Assembly: GCA_944382965.1 (NCBI GenBank)
Contig: CALWOA010000007.1
Location: 47,586 to 111,585 of the forward strand
Direction: 5' to 3'
From: an uncultured Oscillospiraceae bacterium
GTDB taxonomy: Bacteria; Bacillota; Clostridia; Oscillospirales; Oscillospiraceae
Length of the DNA: 64,000 nucleotides
Shown here piece by piece: positions 15,916 through 24,644 of the stretch. The position numbers and the translations under genes are program-made. The first letter of the stretch is position 1, and the number at the start of each line of letters is the position of its first letter. The notes under the pieces are model-generated. The model was not told where the DNA came from and made no database searches. It worked only from the letters and a program-made list of their open reading frames with translations.

Positions 15916-16836
15916 ATGCTGGATTTTCGGATGGAAAGCTTTCTGGCGGTCTGCCGCCATATGAACTATACCCGGGCTGCGGAAGAACTGAATTTGACCC
16001 AGCCTGCCGTATCCCAGCACATTCGCTGGCTGGAAGACTACTACGCAGCGCCCCTGTTTTACTATACCAACAAACGGCTGAGCCTGACCCCGGCGGGGCA
16101 GCTGCTGCTGACTGCCGCCACCACCGTACAGCACGACCAGGCCCAGCTGAAACGGCAGATGCAGCAAACTCTTCAGCATCCCCAGGATCTTCGTTTCGGT
16201 GTCACCCCAACGGTAGGGATGTACCTGCTGCCAGGGCCGCTGGCAAACTATCACCGCACCTATCCCCAGGCCAATCTCTTCCTTCAGGTGAACAACACCC
16301 AGTCTCTCTGCGAGCAGCTGGACCGGGGAGAACTGGACTTTGCCATTGTGGAAGGATATGTGCGCAAGCGGGACTATGACACCCTGCTTTATTGCAGTGA
16401 ACCGTATCAGGCAGTATGTGCTTCCGACTACCCTCTGGAGGGAGAGCCCAGCTGTCTTGCTGATCTGCTGGCTCACCCTCTGATTATCCGGGAACCCGGC
16501 TCCGGAAACCGGGAAATCATCACCCGCAGTCTCAAACGCAGCAACCTGGATCTATCCGATTTCCGGGGGCTGCTGGAAGTCGGCGATATGAACGTCCTCA
16601 AACAGATGCTATTGAGGGGGTGCGGTATCGGATTTCTCTACCGCTGCGCTGTTGCCGAGGATCTGGCACAGGGACGTCTGCGGGCGCTGCATCTGCAGGA
16701 CATGCAGGAGCGCAATGACATCACCTTTGTCTGGCGCAAAGGCAGCGTCTTTGCCCAGGACTATCAGCGCCTGTTCCAGCTGCTTCGCCCGGAGAATCAC
16801 TTCATTTCTTCCAGCGTCCAGCCGAAATCGTTGTGA
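15916..16836 (+). CDS. LysR family transcriptional regulator (CysL/CbbR-like)
   Basis: 306 residues. The HTH is canonical (NYTRAAEELNLTQPAVSQHI at about residues 17-36, then LEDYYAAPLFYYTNKRLSLTPAG). The effector domain begins near residue 92 (RFGVTPTVGMYLLP), similar to CysL/CbbR-type regulators. It has an AGGAGG site. Its 3' end overlaps the convergent dehydrogenase gene by 40 bp. The likely target is the divergent 54-residue ORF transcript or itself. Confidence 0.88.
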   Translation: MLDFRMESFLAVCRHMNYTRAAEELNLTQPAVSQHIRWLEDYYAAPLFYYTNKRLSLTPAGQLLLTAATTVQHDQAQLKRQMQQTLQHPQDLRFGVTPTVGMYLLPGPLANYHRTYPQANLFLQVNNTQSLCEQLDRGELDFAIVEGYVRKRDYDTLLYCSEPYQAVCASDYPLEGEPSCLADLLAHPLIIREPGSGNREIITRSLKRSNLDLSDFRGLLEVGDMNVLKQMLLRGCGIGFLYRCAVAEDLAQGRLRALHLQDMQERNDITFVWRKGSVFAQDYQRLFQLLRPENHFISSSVQPKSL

Positions 16837-17507
16837 TAAACCATCTGCCGGGTCATGCCGCCGTCGATGCAGATATTCTCCCCGGTGATAAATCCCGCCT
16901 TATCCGAGCAAAGGTAGAGCACCATGTTGGCAATATCCAGCGGGTTTCCCACCCGACCGGCTGGATGCTGGCTGGCATCCGGGCCTTCATAGACGGTATA
17001 ATCCGTATCAATCCAGCCGGGGGAAATGGAATTGACCCGAACCTTCCCTGCCAGACTCACCGCCAGGCCATGGGTCAGGGCGCTGATGCCGCCTTTGGCT
17101 GCGGTATAGCTCTCCGTCTGGGGCTGGCTCATCCGATCCCGGGAGGAGGAAATGTTGACAATGGCCGCCCCGGGGGCAAAGTAGGGCGCAAACAGCTTGG
17201 TCAGGTAAAATGGCGCGCTTACCCCCACCCGGAGCGCATAGTTAAATTCCTCGTAACTGCAGGTATCGATCCCCTTCATTAGCGGCAGTGCGTTGTTGAT
17301 GAGATAATCCACATGGCCGTAGTCGGCAATCACCTGGCGTGCAAAGTCCTCCAGCACTTTTTTGTCCGCCAGATCTCCTGTGTAATAGCCTCCCGGCAGC
17401 AGGTCAATGGTGCATACCTGAGCGCCGGATTTCTGGAACTGCTGGGCAATGGCTTTGCCAATACCTTTTGCCCCGCCGGTAATGACGGCAACTTTGTTCT
17501 CAAACAT
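16797..17507 (-). CDS. Short-chain dehydrogenase/reductase (SDR)
   Basis: 236 residues, classical SDR. The cofactor loop is GGAKGIGKA (TGxxxGxG type) at about residues 10-18, the N-N-A motif is INNALP, and the catalytic set is the serine in VNISSSRD with YTAAK. The tail PAGRVGNPLDIANMVLYLCS and CIDGGMT is typical of 3-oxoacyl reductase-like SDRs. ATG 17507 was chosen because AGGAG lies 8 bases upstream; an ATG at 17513 is too close. The substrate is unknown. Confidence 0.88.
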   Translation of the reverse strand: MFENKVAVITGGAKGIGKAIAQQFQKSGAQVCTIDLLPGGYYTGDLADKKVLEDFARQVIADYGHVDYLINNALPLMKGIDTCSYEEFNYALRVGVSAPFYLTKLFAPYFAPGAAIVNISSSRDRMSQPQTESYTAAKGGISALTHGLAVSLAGKVRVNSISPGWIDTDYTVYEGPDASQHPAGRVGNPLDIANMVLYLCSDKAGFITGENICIDGGMTRQMVYHNDFGWTLEEMK

Positions 17508-17561
17508 AGTCATTTCTCCTTTGAATCTAAGACTTTTCCAGTTCTTTCTGTGTTATTTTTC

Positions 17562-17590
17562 ATTATACTGCTTTTTCCCCATAGCCGCAA
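17562..17590 (-). promoter_or_regulatory. Promoter of the SDR gene
   Basis: On the minus strand TTGCGG (17585-17590) and TATAAT (17562-17567) are 17 bp apart. Confidence 0.65.
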
Positions 17591-17595
17591 GTGTC

Positions 17596-17624
17596 TTGCA
17601 AATGCTGCGGCTCCATGGTATATT
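17596..17624 (+). promoter_or_regulatory. Promoter of the small membrane protein/dehydrogenase unit
   Basis: TTGCAA (17596-17601) and TATATT (17619-17624) are 17 bp apart. Its -35 box lies only 5 bp from that of the divergent SDR promoter, so polymerases must compete or share a regulator. Confidence 0.65.
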
Positions 17625-17675
17625 GGGTTTACGCTGCGAAAGCCGAATTTATCATTGTCAGGAGGAATGACGACA

Positions 17676-17849
17676 ATGAAACGATGGATTTTGACTGCCA
17701 TTCTGTTGCTCATTGGATTGTTCTTTTTTACTGTGGGCATTTACATTGGACAGACAGATGATTCCCCCGGCGCCGGCGGACTTGGCATGCTCCTGATGCT
17801 TTTCTTTTGCTGGCTGGGGTGGAGAACCTTTCACAAACCCAGAACATAA
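17676..17849 (+). CDS. Small two-helix membrane protein
   Basis: 57 residues from ATG 17676, which has AGGAGG about 10 bases upstream. Two hydrophobic helices (ILTAILLLIGLFFFTVGIYI and GMLLMLFFCWLGW) are separated by a short acidic loop, and the C-terminus is basic. No family is recognised. It is transcribed with the zinc dehydrogenase that begins 33 bp downstream, and has its own promoter. Confidence 0.65.
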   Translation: MKRWILTAILLLIGLFFFTVGIYIGQTDDSPGAGGLGMLLMLFFCWLGWRTFHKPRT

Positions 17850-17882
17850 ACACACCGAATTTATAGAATCGAGGAAATCCTT

Positions 17883-18920
17883 ATGCTGGCTTATACCTAT
17901 GTAAGTAACGGAACATTTGAGCTTCTGGAAAAGCCCAAGCCCACCCTGCTCGATGACCGGGATGCCATTGTAAAAGTGACGCTGGCCAGTATCTGCACCA
18001 GCGACCTGCATATCAAGCACGACAGCGTTCCCCGGGCGGTGCCGGGAATTACCGTAGGTCACGAAATGGTGGGTATTGTGGAGCAGGTAGGCTCCGCCGT
18101 TACCACCGTCAAGCCCGGCGACCGGGTGACGGTAAACGTGGAAACCTTCTGCGGCGAATGCTTTTTCTGCCAGCACGGCTGGGTAAACAACTGCACCGAT
18201 CCCAACGGCGGCTGGGCATTGGGCTGCCGGATTGACGGCGGACAGGCGGAATTTGTCCGGGTGCCCTATGCCGATCAGGGATTGAATAAAATTCCCGATT
18301 CCGTCACGGATTTGCAGGCGCTGCTGGTAGGCGATGTGCTGGCCACCGGCTACTGGGCAGCCCAGATCTCCGAAATTCAGCCTGAAGACACGGTGCTGAT
18401 TATCGGCGCAGGGCCCACCGGACTGTGTACGCTCCAGTGCGTACAGCTTCACAGCCCCAAACGAATCATCGTCTGTGACGCGGATGCCAGCCGGTTGGCC
18501 TTTGTTCGTCGGCACTATCCCGGGGTACTCACCGCCCCGCCGGAAGCCCTCCGTGACTTTGTGCTGGCCCACAGCGACCATGGCGGAGCGGATGTGGTTC
18601 TGGAGGTGGCAGGCAGTGACAGCAGTTTTGCCATGGCCTGGCAGTGCGCCCGGCCCAACGTTATCGTTACGGTGGTGGCCCTCTACGACGGCCCCCAGGT
18701 TCTGCCCCTGCCGGATATGTACGGCAAAAACCTGACCTTCAAAACCGGCGGCGTGGACGGCTGCAACTGTCAGGACACCCTGCAGCTCATTGCCCAGGGG
18801 AAACTGGACACCACGCCACTCATCACCCACACCTACCCGCTGAAAGACATTGCCGCAGCTTACCAACTGTTTGAAAACAAACAAGATGGGGTAATCAAAG
18901 TGGCAATCGTCTGCGGTTAA
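17883..18920 (+). CDS. Zinc-dependent alcohol dehydrogenase (MDR superfamily)
   Basis: 345 residues. The catalytic zinc cysteine is in ICTSDLH (about residue 38), the GHEMVG motif follows, and the structural-zinc lobe is CGECFFCQHGWVNNC. The NAD(P)-binding loop is IIGAGPTGLC near residue 175. This is a complete medium-chain dehydrogenase, similar to sorbitol/threonine dehydrogenase types; the substrate is unknown. It is followed 12 bp later by the phosphodiesterase gene. Confidence 0.88.
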   Translation: MLAYTYVSNGTFELLEKPKPTLLDDRDAIVKVTLASICTSDLHIKHDSVPRAVPGITVGHEMVGIVEQVGSAVTTVKPGDRVTVNVETFCGECFFCQHGWVNNCTDPNGGWALGCRIDGGQAEFVRVPYADQGLNKIPDSVTDLQALLVGDVLATGYWAAQISEIQPEDTVLIIGAGPTGLCTLQCVQLHSPKRIIVCDADASRLAFVRRHYPGVLTAPPEALRDFVLAHSDHGGADVVLEVAGSDSSFAMAWQCARPNVIVTVVALYDGPQVLPLPDMYGKNLTFKTGGVDGCNCQDTLQLIAQGKLDTTPLITHTYPLKDIAAAYQLFENKQDGVIKVAIVCG

Positions 18921-18932
18921 GGGAGGAAAACC

Positions 18933-19388
18933 ATGGCAAAACGCATTGGCGTCCTGTCCGACACCCACGGGCTGCTCCGGCCGGAGGTGCTGTCTGCCTT
19001 ATCCGGCTGTGACAACATCATCCACGGCGGCGATATCAACAAGCCGGAAATTCTGGAGCGGCTGGAGAAAATCGCTCCGGTCTATGTGGTACGGGGAAAC
19101 AACGACAAAGAGTGGGCAGAGCACCTTTCCCTTACGCTGACCTTCCAGATCGAGCAGTGCCGCTTTTTCCTGGTACACAACAAAAAACAGGTGCCCCAAG
19201 ACCTGACCGGTATCGATGCGGTAATCTTCGGTCACTCCCACAAGTATTTTGCCCAGGAACTGGACGGCAGGCTTTGGCTGAATCCCGGCAGCTGCGGTAA
19301 GCGGCGCTTTGACCAGGAAATCACCCTGGCGATACTCACGGTAGACGGTGCTTCCCTGTCCGTGGAGAAAATTGACATTCAGCCTTGA
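18933..19388 (+). CDS. YfcE/MJ0936-type metallophosphoesterase
   Basis: 151 residues. All metal-binding motifs of the calcineurin-like fold are present: GVLSDTHG (residues 6-13), IHGGDI, VRGNND and FGHSH. YfcE-type enzymes hydrolyse phosphodiesters with Mn2+ in the cytosol. It shares the transcript of the dehydrogenase and is followed by a terminator. Confidence 0.9.
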   Translation: MAKRIGVLSDTHGLLRPEVLSALSGCDNIIHGGDINKPEILERLEKIAPVYVVRGNNDKEWAEHLSLTLTFQIEQCRFFLVHNKKQVPQDLTGIDAVIFGHSHKYFAQELDGRLWLNPGSCGKRRFDQEITLAILTVDGASLSVEKIDIQP

Positions 19389-19415
19389 TCCCAACCAACA
19401 TCCCAATAAAACGCA

Positions 19416-19463
19416 ATGCAGCGCCGGAAGGGTTTCCTTTCCAGCGCTGCATGTTTCTTTTTT
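19416..19463 (+). terminator. Intrinsic terminator
   Basis: ATGCAGCGC (19416-19424) pairs with GCGCTGCAT (19444-19452), followed by a T-rich tract; it separates the convergent phosphoesterase and glutamine-amidotransferase-like genes. Confidence 0.85.
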
Positions 19464-19480
19464 AATTCAGGCTTTTTCCC

Positions 19481-20176
19481 TCAGCAGTTGTCCACAAATT
19501 CCTTAAAGATCTTCCGGCTGTTGGCATCCGACCAGAAACTGAATTCCGGATGCCATTGGACAGCCCAAATGAAGCGCCGGTGCTTATGCCGCAGGGCTTC
19601 CACCAGTCCATCCTCAGCCTGGGCCATGATTTCCAGGTTTTCCCCCAGTTTCTTGATTGCCTGGTGGTGGTAGCTGTTAACCCCCAGGCGCTCCCTTCCC
19701 AGCAGTCGGCGCAGTTCGGAGGTCAAAATCACTTCATGCACCACCTGGTTATAGGGAGGCTTTCCATGATGGCCCACATTGTCGGGGACCTCCGTGGGCA
19801 AATCCTGATACAGTGTGCCGCCTTCCAGTACGTTCACCGTCTGAATACCCCGGCAGATGCCCAGCACCGCCTTATCCTGCTCCACTGCCCGACGGTACAG
19901 CGCCTGCTCCAGCACATCCCGCTCCGGGCACAGAACGCCGCAGGTGTCCTTCTTCTCTTCCCCATACATAGAAGGGGAAACGTCATGTCCGCCGGTCATC
20001 AGCAAGCCGTCACACACATCCAGAATTTGCACCGCGTCTTCCGGCTGCACATGCAGCGGTAGGATCAGCGGAACACCGCCAGATTCCCGGATACCGTCCA
20101 GATAATTCGGCAGCATCCAAATGCTGTTCTTCTCTTCATCCCACAGCGGAACTACCGCAATCCGTTTCTTAGCCAT
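19481..20176 (-). CDS. Class I glutamine-amidotransferase-like gamma-glutamyl hydrolase (PuuD-like)
   Basis: 231 residues. The nucleophile elbow is LGICRGIQ, the oxyanion region is LLMTGGHDVSPSMYGE, and the catalytic His-Glu pair is QWHPEF near the end. These fit the peptidase C26 gamma-glutamyl-GABA hydrolase family, which cleaves gamma-glutamyl amides. ATG 20176 was chosen because AGGAG lies 7 bases upstream, and longer in-frame starts are unsupported. No polyamine genes are adjacent, so the substrate is open. Confidence 0.85.
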   Translation of the reverse strand: MAKKRIAVVPLWDEEKNSIWMLPNYLDGIRESGGVPLILPLHVQPEDAVQILDVCDGLLMTGGHDVSPSMYGEEKKDTCGVLCPERDVLEQALYRRAVEQDKAVLGICRGIQTVNVLEGGTLYQDLPTEVPDNVGHHGKPPYNQVVHEVILTSELRRLLGRERLGVNSYHHQAIKKLGENLEIMAQAEDGLVEALRHKHRRFIWAVQWHPEFSFWSDANSRKIFKEFVDNC

Positions 20177-20257
20177 AATCATTCTCCTATATCGGTTTTC
20201 AATCATTATAGTACTGGATGGGCTGTTGCGCAAGGGGCGTTTTTCTCACATTTATCA

Positions 20258-20285
20258 TTGCGTTTTTTCGGATTTGGGGTATGAT
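20258..20285 (+). promoter_or_regulatory. Promoter of the DUF5107 gene
   Basis: TTGCGT (20258-20263) and TATGAT (20280-20285) with a 16-bp spacer, 33 bp before the start codon. Confidence 0.55.
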
Positions 20286-20317
20286 AGTGCTATGCCAAAA
20301 TCAGGAGGATTGGAAAC

Positions 20318-22345
20318 ATGGAGATTACCTGTTCCGTATTGGAAATACCGGGAGCGCCCCTGCTGGAAGAAAATCCCCTGCCCATGTTCCGGGCCAAGCA
20401 GCATGACCTGGATATTGCCAGCAACGGCACCCTGTCGCCCCGGGAACTGGAGGGTCTGGGAAAACACGGGGGATTTCGGGTGCTTCCCTACGGGATGCAG
20501 GACCGGTACACCCGGCAGCGAAGGATGCAGCAATATCCTACCATCGTCATGGAAAATGACAAACTGCGGGCGGAGTTTCTTCCCCAGTTCGGCGGCCGGC
20601 TGTATTCCCTTTACAGCAAGGAGCACGGTCAGGAACTGCTGTTTAAAAATCCGGTGTTCCAGCCAGCCAATCTGGCTATCCGCAATGCCTGGTTTTCCGG
20701 CGGTGTAGAATGGAATGTCGGGCAGTTGGGACATGCCTACCATACCTGTGACGATGTTTCCTTTGCAAAGTGTCTGGCAAACGGAGAAACCTTCCTGCGC
20801 CTGTACGACTATGTGCGAACCACTGGGCTGTTCTGGCAAGTGGATTTTCACCTTCCGGACGGTTCTTCCTTCTTGTATGCCCACATTCGGATCATCAACG
20901 ACGGCAATCAGGATCAGCCCCTTTACTGGTGGACAAACACCGCCGTACCGGAACGGGGCGCGCGGATTTTCTCAGGGAATGAAAACATCATCTATATTGA
21001 CCCCAAATCCCTGGTCAGTGAGGGCGCTCCCCATGGATATGGCCACGGCGTAATGCCCGAACTTCCCAGAATGCCCGGCGTGGATATCTCCTATCCGGAG
21101 GCATTCGATTATACCAGTGAATACTTCTTCCAGAACACCAGTGAAGACCCCAGTCCCTGGGAAGCGGCAGTGTATCCCCAGGGCATTTCCTTCCTGGAAC
21201 GTTCTACCCAACCCTTAAGAACCCGGAAAATGTTCTGCTGGGGCCAGCACTCCGGCGGCCGCAACTGGCAGGATCACCTGGCAGAGCCAGGGAAAGGCGC
21301 CTATGTAGAAATTCAGGCCGGACTGACTCCCACCCAGTCCCACGGCGCTGATTTGCCGGCACACAGGGAAATTTCCTTTACCCAGGCCTTCGGCAGCTTC
21401 CATGCCAGTACCCTTCGGGAAGGCATCTGGCAAGAATCCTGCGCCAAAATTCAGCATCTGGCGGATCAGGTGCTGCCCCCAGATGCCATCCAGGCGCTTC
21501 ATCGGGACTATACCGCCATGGCAGATGCGCCCTGCGGTGCCCTTCTGCACAAGGGCCATGGCTGGGGTGCTCTGGAAGCCATGCGCCGGGAAATCTGTGG
21601 AGAGCCCGGGATTCCCGCCCAACTGACATTCCTGCTGGAAGGGACGCCTGAGGAAGAACCCTGGCTTTCCCTGCTGGAAGGGAAACAACTGCCGCCCATC
21701 CTGCCGGGGCAGCTGCCCCGCTCCTGGATGGTGGACCCTGCATGGCGGGTACACCTGCAAAATGCCATCGCACAAGACCCACAAAATCCTGCCGGACTGA
21801 TCTACCTGGGTGTGCTGGAATACGAGAATGAAAACTACGAAGCAGCCCAGAGTCTATGGAGAAAGGCCAACGCAATTCAACCCACGGTAATCGCCCTGCG
21901 GTGTCTGGCAGTCTCCCTGGAGCGGGACGGGCAGGAACAAGCCGCTCTGGAAGCCATGGAAAAAGCCTTCTGCTTGGAGGAAGAAAAAACCGTACCCATC
22001 ACCCGGGAGTATTTTGCCATGCTGCAAAAAGCCGGACGATTCCAGGAAATGTGGAATCTTTATACCGCCCTGCCAGAAAGTGTTTCCAAGGACGAGCGGG
22101 TGATGATTTGCGCCAGTGCTGCTGCATTGGAGCTGGGGCAAGAGGATTTTCTGGAACAGGTGTACCAGCATACCTTTGCGGTCATCCGGGAAGGAGAAAA
22201 CCAGCTGTGCGAAATCTGGTTCCGGCATCAGGCTATGAAAGCTGCCCGAAATCTGGAAGGTGCCAATTTGGAAACCCTGACCCAGCAAATGCGCCAAACC
22301 CTCACCCCGCCGAAAACCATTGACTACCGCCTGGCCCAGGCGTAG
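20318..22345 (+). CDS. DUF5107 protein with C-terminal TPR-like repeats
   Basis: 675 residues, no signal peptide. The first ~340 residues fit DUF5107, a galactose-mutarotase-like beta-sandwich: FLPQFGGRLYSLY, FSGGVEWNVGQLGH, YWWTNTAVPE, FCWGQHSGGRNWQDHL. The C-terminal ~230 residues are helical and TPR-like (AGLIYLGVLEYENENYEAAQ, LAVSLERDGQEQAALEAMEK). Family members often exceed 1,000 residues, so this one has a shortened repeat region. A role in carbohydrate metabolism is likely from the fold, but no activity is established here. Confidence 0.8.
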   Translation: MEITCSVLEIPGAPLLEENPLPMFRAKQHDLDIASNGTLSPRELEGLGKHGGFRVLPYGMQDRYTRQRRMQQYPTIVMENDKLRAEFLPQFGGRLYSLYSKEHGQELLFKNPVFQPANLAIRNAWFSGGVEWNVGQLGHAYHTCDDVSFAKCLANGETFLRLYDYVRTTGLFWQVDFHLPDGSSFLYAHIRIINDGNQDQPLYWWTNTAVPERGARIFSGNENIIYIDPKSLVSEGAPHGYGHGVMPELPRMPGVDISYPEAFDYTSEYFFQNTSEDPSPWEAAVYPQGISFLERSTQPLRTRKMFCWGQHSGGRNWQDHLAEPGKGAYVEIQAGLTPTQSHGADLPAHREISFTQAFGSFHASTLREGIWQESCAKIQHLADQVLPPDAIQALHRDYTAMADAPCGALLHKGHGWGALEAMRREICGEPGIPAQLTFLLEGTPEEEPWLSLLEGKQLPPILPGQLPRSWMVDPAWRVHLQNAIAQDPQNPAGLIYLGVLEYENENYEAAQSLWRKANAIQPTVIALRCLAVSLERDGQEQAALEAMEKAFCLEEEKTVPITREYFAMLQKAGRFQEMWNLYTALPESVSKDERVMICASAAALELGQEDFLEQVYQHTFAVIREGENQLCEIWFRHQAMKAARNLEGANLETLTQQMRQTLTPPKTIDYRLAQA

Positions 22346-22375
22346 CTTTGCGATGACAGAGAATTGAAAAAATGC

Positions 22376-22417
22376 CCCCCTGTACAGGATGATGCCTGCA
22401 CAGGGGGATTTGATTTT
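22376..22417. terminator. Intrinsic terminator
   Basis: CCCCCTGT (22376-22383) pairs with ACAGGGGG (22400-22407), followed by a T-rich stretch. It separates the convergent DUF5107 and XRE genes. Confidence 0.8.
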
Positions 22418-22461
22418 GGGCGAGAATCCTGGTCCCTTTCCGCCGGGAGGATGGGGAAGCC

Positions 22462-22911
22462 TTATACCTGTCCCTTCCACACCCGGGCCAGGATGTCCTT
22501 CAGAACCAGCAGGGCATCGGTATTGTTATAGCCATACTCCACCCGCAGCTGGGTAAGCATCTCCCGCAGTGCGGGGGCATAGTCGCTGATCCGCACGGTA
22601 TTGTGGTAGGATGCCAGCACCGGATATTTCTTGCTCCATACCTTGTTCCAATCAATCCGGGCCTGGGCTTCATCGCTGACACTTTCGATCATCTGCTGAG
22701 CCTGCTGCTCATCAAAGTCATACTCAATCAGTTCATCCAGCGTCATACGGTACAGCATTGCCAGCCCCTTGGACTGGCGGATATCCGGCAATGTCTCGTT
22801 GGTCTCCCATTTGGAGATGGTCTGGCGGCTGACTCCCAGTTTTTCCGCCACATTTTCCTGGGTCAGCCCGCTTTTTTTCCGGGCGTGATACAAACTGCTT
22901 CCCAAACTCAT
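22462..22911 (-). CDS. XRE family helix-turn-helix regulator
   Basis: 149 residues. The N-terminal Cro/CI-type HTH is clear (KKSGLTQENVAEKLGVSRQT at about residues 11-30, then ISKWETNETLPD). The C-terminal ~85 residues are helical and probably handle dimerisation or ligand binding. It is divergent from the PNPOx-like gene, with ~150 bp between the starts, so it may control that gene. Confidence 0.88.
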   Translation of the reverse strand: MSLGSSLYHARKKSGLTQENVAEKLGVSRQTISKWETNETLPDIRQSKGLAMLYRMTLDELIEYDFDEQQAQQMIESVSDEAQARIDWNKVWSKKYPVLASYHNTVRISDYAPALREMLTQLRVEYGYNNTDALLVLKDILARVWKGQV

Positions 22912-23062
22912 GGTGTTTTCCTCCTGCTTGATGATTTCTGCGTTTAGTATACTGTCAAAACCGCGAAAAATCTACCAAGAAAAGATGCCACTTTCGCCCG
23001 GTTTCCTGGCATTTTCTCCGCTGATGTGCTATACTGAGAAAAACAGATCGGGAGAGATTTAC

Positions 23063-23584
23063 ATGACCAAGGAAGAATATCAGGCTGCTATTCACTACTG
23101 GGAGGAAAAAGACGCTATCAGCGTCAAGCTGGAACCAGCCAAACTGCGGTCCATGGTGGAAGCATATATCCAGGCGAACAACACCTGCGCTCTGGCCACC
23201 GGAACGGGAGACTACGTGCGCTGCACCCCTATCGAGTACAGCTGGCATGACAACTGCTTCTGGATGTTCAGTGAGGGAGGCAAAAAGTTCATCGGTTTGC
23301 AGGAAAATCCCTATGTATGTCTGGCCATCTATAACCGGTATGAAGGCTTCGGGAAGCTTCACGGAATGCAAGTCATGGGTCTGGCGGAACTGGTGGAGCC
23401 GTTCAGCGAAGCTTACAATGCCCACGCCGCTTGGAAAAATATCTCCCTGGAAGTGCTGAGTAAGCTTCCCAGCCCTATGCACCTGATTCGCATCCGCCCC
23501 ACCCGCATTGAGTGCCTGTTCTCCGACTTTAAGCAGCTGGGATGCTCCCCGCGGCAGACTTTGCTATTGGAAAACGAGAATTAA
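23063..23584 (+). CDS. Pyridoxamine 5'-phosphate oxidase-like flavin-binding protein
   Basis: 173 residues. It fits the split-barrel FMN-binding fold: NTCALATGTGDYVRCTPIEY, FWMFSEGGKKF, VCLAIYNRYEGFGKLHGMQVMG, then IRIRPTRIECLFSDFK. Such small proteins bind FMN or F420-like flavins, and many have no proven reaction. The start at 23063 has GGGAGAG upstream. It is probably a redox or detoxification protein. Confidence 0.78.
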   Translation: MTKEEYQAAIHYWEEKDAISVKLEPAKLRSMVEAYIQANNTCALATGTGDYVRCTPIEYSWHDNCFWMFSEGGKKFIGLQENPYVCLAIYNRYEGFGKLHGMQVMGLAELVEPFSEAYNAHAAWKNISLEVLSKLPSPMHLIRIRPTRIECLFSDFKQLGCSPRQTLLLENEN

Positions 23585-23743
23585 GCACAGCATCAAGAAG
23601 GGGCTCATGGAAATCAAACAGCTTAGAATGTCCCGGGGTTCCACCATGTACAGCCTGCATACGCTGGGTATTTAGATGCTGGCTCTGACGCTGATTTTGG
23701 GCGGAACCAGAGCACGTAATTTTGACCATTCAGGAGGCAATCC

Positions 23744-23947
23744 ATGACCGTATCCAAAGAAGAACTGCTGGAAGCAAAACGGCAAATCGAATCTACCCTG
23801 CACAAGCTGCACCAAACCGTGCAAACCCTGGAGGGGAAGAAAACTCCCTCCCGCTACAAATCCCAGATCACGCTGGCCAGGCGCCGCATTCAGTCCTTTA
23901 CCATCGCTGTTTCTCTTATCGACGCAGAATTGGAAAAGATGGAATAA
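23744..23947 (+). CDS. Small coiled-coil protein of unknown function
   Basis: 67 residues with an AGGAGG site 7 bases before the ATG. It is almost entirely helical and highly charged (KEELLEAKRQIESTLHKLHQ, then KSQITLARRRIQSFTIAVSL), which suggests a two-helix hairpin. No membrane segment or known domain. The 160 bp before it hold only a 22-codon ORF and no recognisable gene. It is followed by a strong terminator. Confidence 0.7.
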   Translation: MTVSKEELLEAKRQIESTLHKLHQTVQTLEGKKTPSRYKSQITLARRRIQSFTIAVSLIDAELEKME

Positions 23948-23951
23948 GAAT

Positions 23952-23999
23952 ACCCCGGAGTTTCTGAAGAAATTTTCCAGGAACTCCGGGGTTACTTTC
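23952..23999 (+). terminator. Intrinsic terminator
   Basis: An 11-bp stem (23952-23962 with 23982-23992) follows the small coiled-coil gene, with a T-rich tail. Confidence 0.8.
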
Positions 24000-24024
24000 C
24001 CCAATCAGCACCACGGGGGCTGTG

Positions 24025-24624
24025 TTATTTCTCAAAACTTTCCCCGTCCGTCCTCACGCACTTCTCAATAATCTGCGCAATCATCTCCACCTCGTCTGCG
24101 CAGTCGTTCCGCAGCCACTCTTTGATAATCGCCATAATTCCCTCGATATAGTAGGCAATATAATACGAACGATGGGCCGGCGGGATCTGAAACCGCTGCA
24201 GAATCGGCAGAAGAATGTGTTCTTTCAGATCTCCATACTGCACATGCGCCTGCATGGAGCCTGGATTGCGAAACGCCGCACGGTAGACTTTCTTATTGTC
24301 CCGAATAAAGCGAAGATACGGCAGCAGATATTCCCGGGTAGCGAGAACCAAATCCTTTAGCTCCCGGCTCTCCATTGCGGTAAGAGCGTCCTCTTGCCTT
24401 TGTGGAAAATAGGAGAGGAAACGTTCATTGGTTGTCCTCATCGCCTCATCAACAAGATCGGCGACCGTCTCATAATGCAGGTAGAAGGTGGAGCGGTTCA
24501 CCCCGGCTGTTTCGCAGATTTCTTTTACCGTGATGTATTCCAGGTCCTTCTTTTCCAGCAGCGTGATGAGCGCCTCATCCATGCGCAGGGCGGTATTGAA
24601 ATATTTACTCTCCGATTTGTTCAT
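24025..24624 (-). CDS. TetR/AcrR family regulator
   Basis: 199 residues. The N-terminal HTH is typical: ALITLLEKKDLEYITVKEIC, then ETAGVNRSTFYLHYETVADLVDE at about residues 40-62. The C-terminal domain resembles TetR_C_7-type regulators (YLLPYLRFIRDNKKVYRAAF, YYIAYYIEGIMAIIKEWL). It lies 20 bp downstream of a membrane-protein gene on the same strand, so the pair is probably autoregulated. Confidence 0.88.
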   Translation of the reverse strand: MNKSESKYFNTALRMDEALITLLEKKDLEYITVKEICETAGVNRSTFYLHYETVADLVDEAMRTTNERFLSYFPQRQEDALTAMESRELKDLVLATREYLLPYLRFIRDNKKVYRAAFRNPGSMQAHVQYGDLKEHILLPILQRFQIPPAHRSYYIAYYIEGIMAIIKEWLRNDCADEVEMIAQIIEKCVRTDGESFEK

Positions 24625-24644
24625 ATGCCGCCCTTCTCCCTTTC

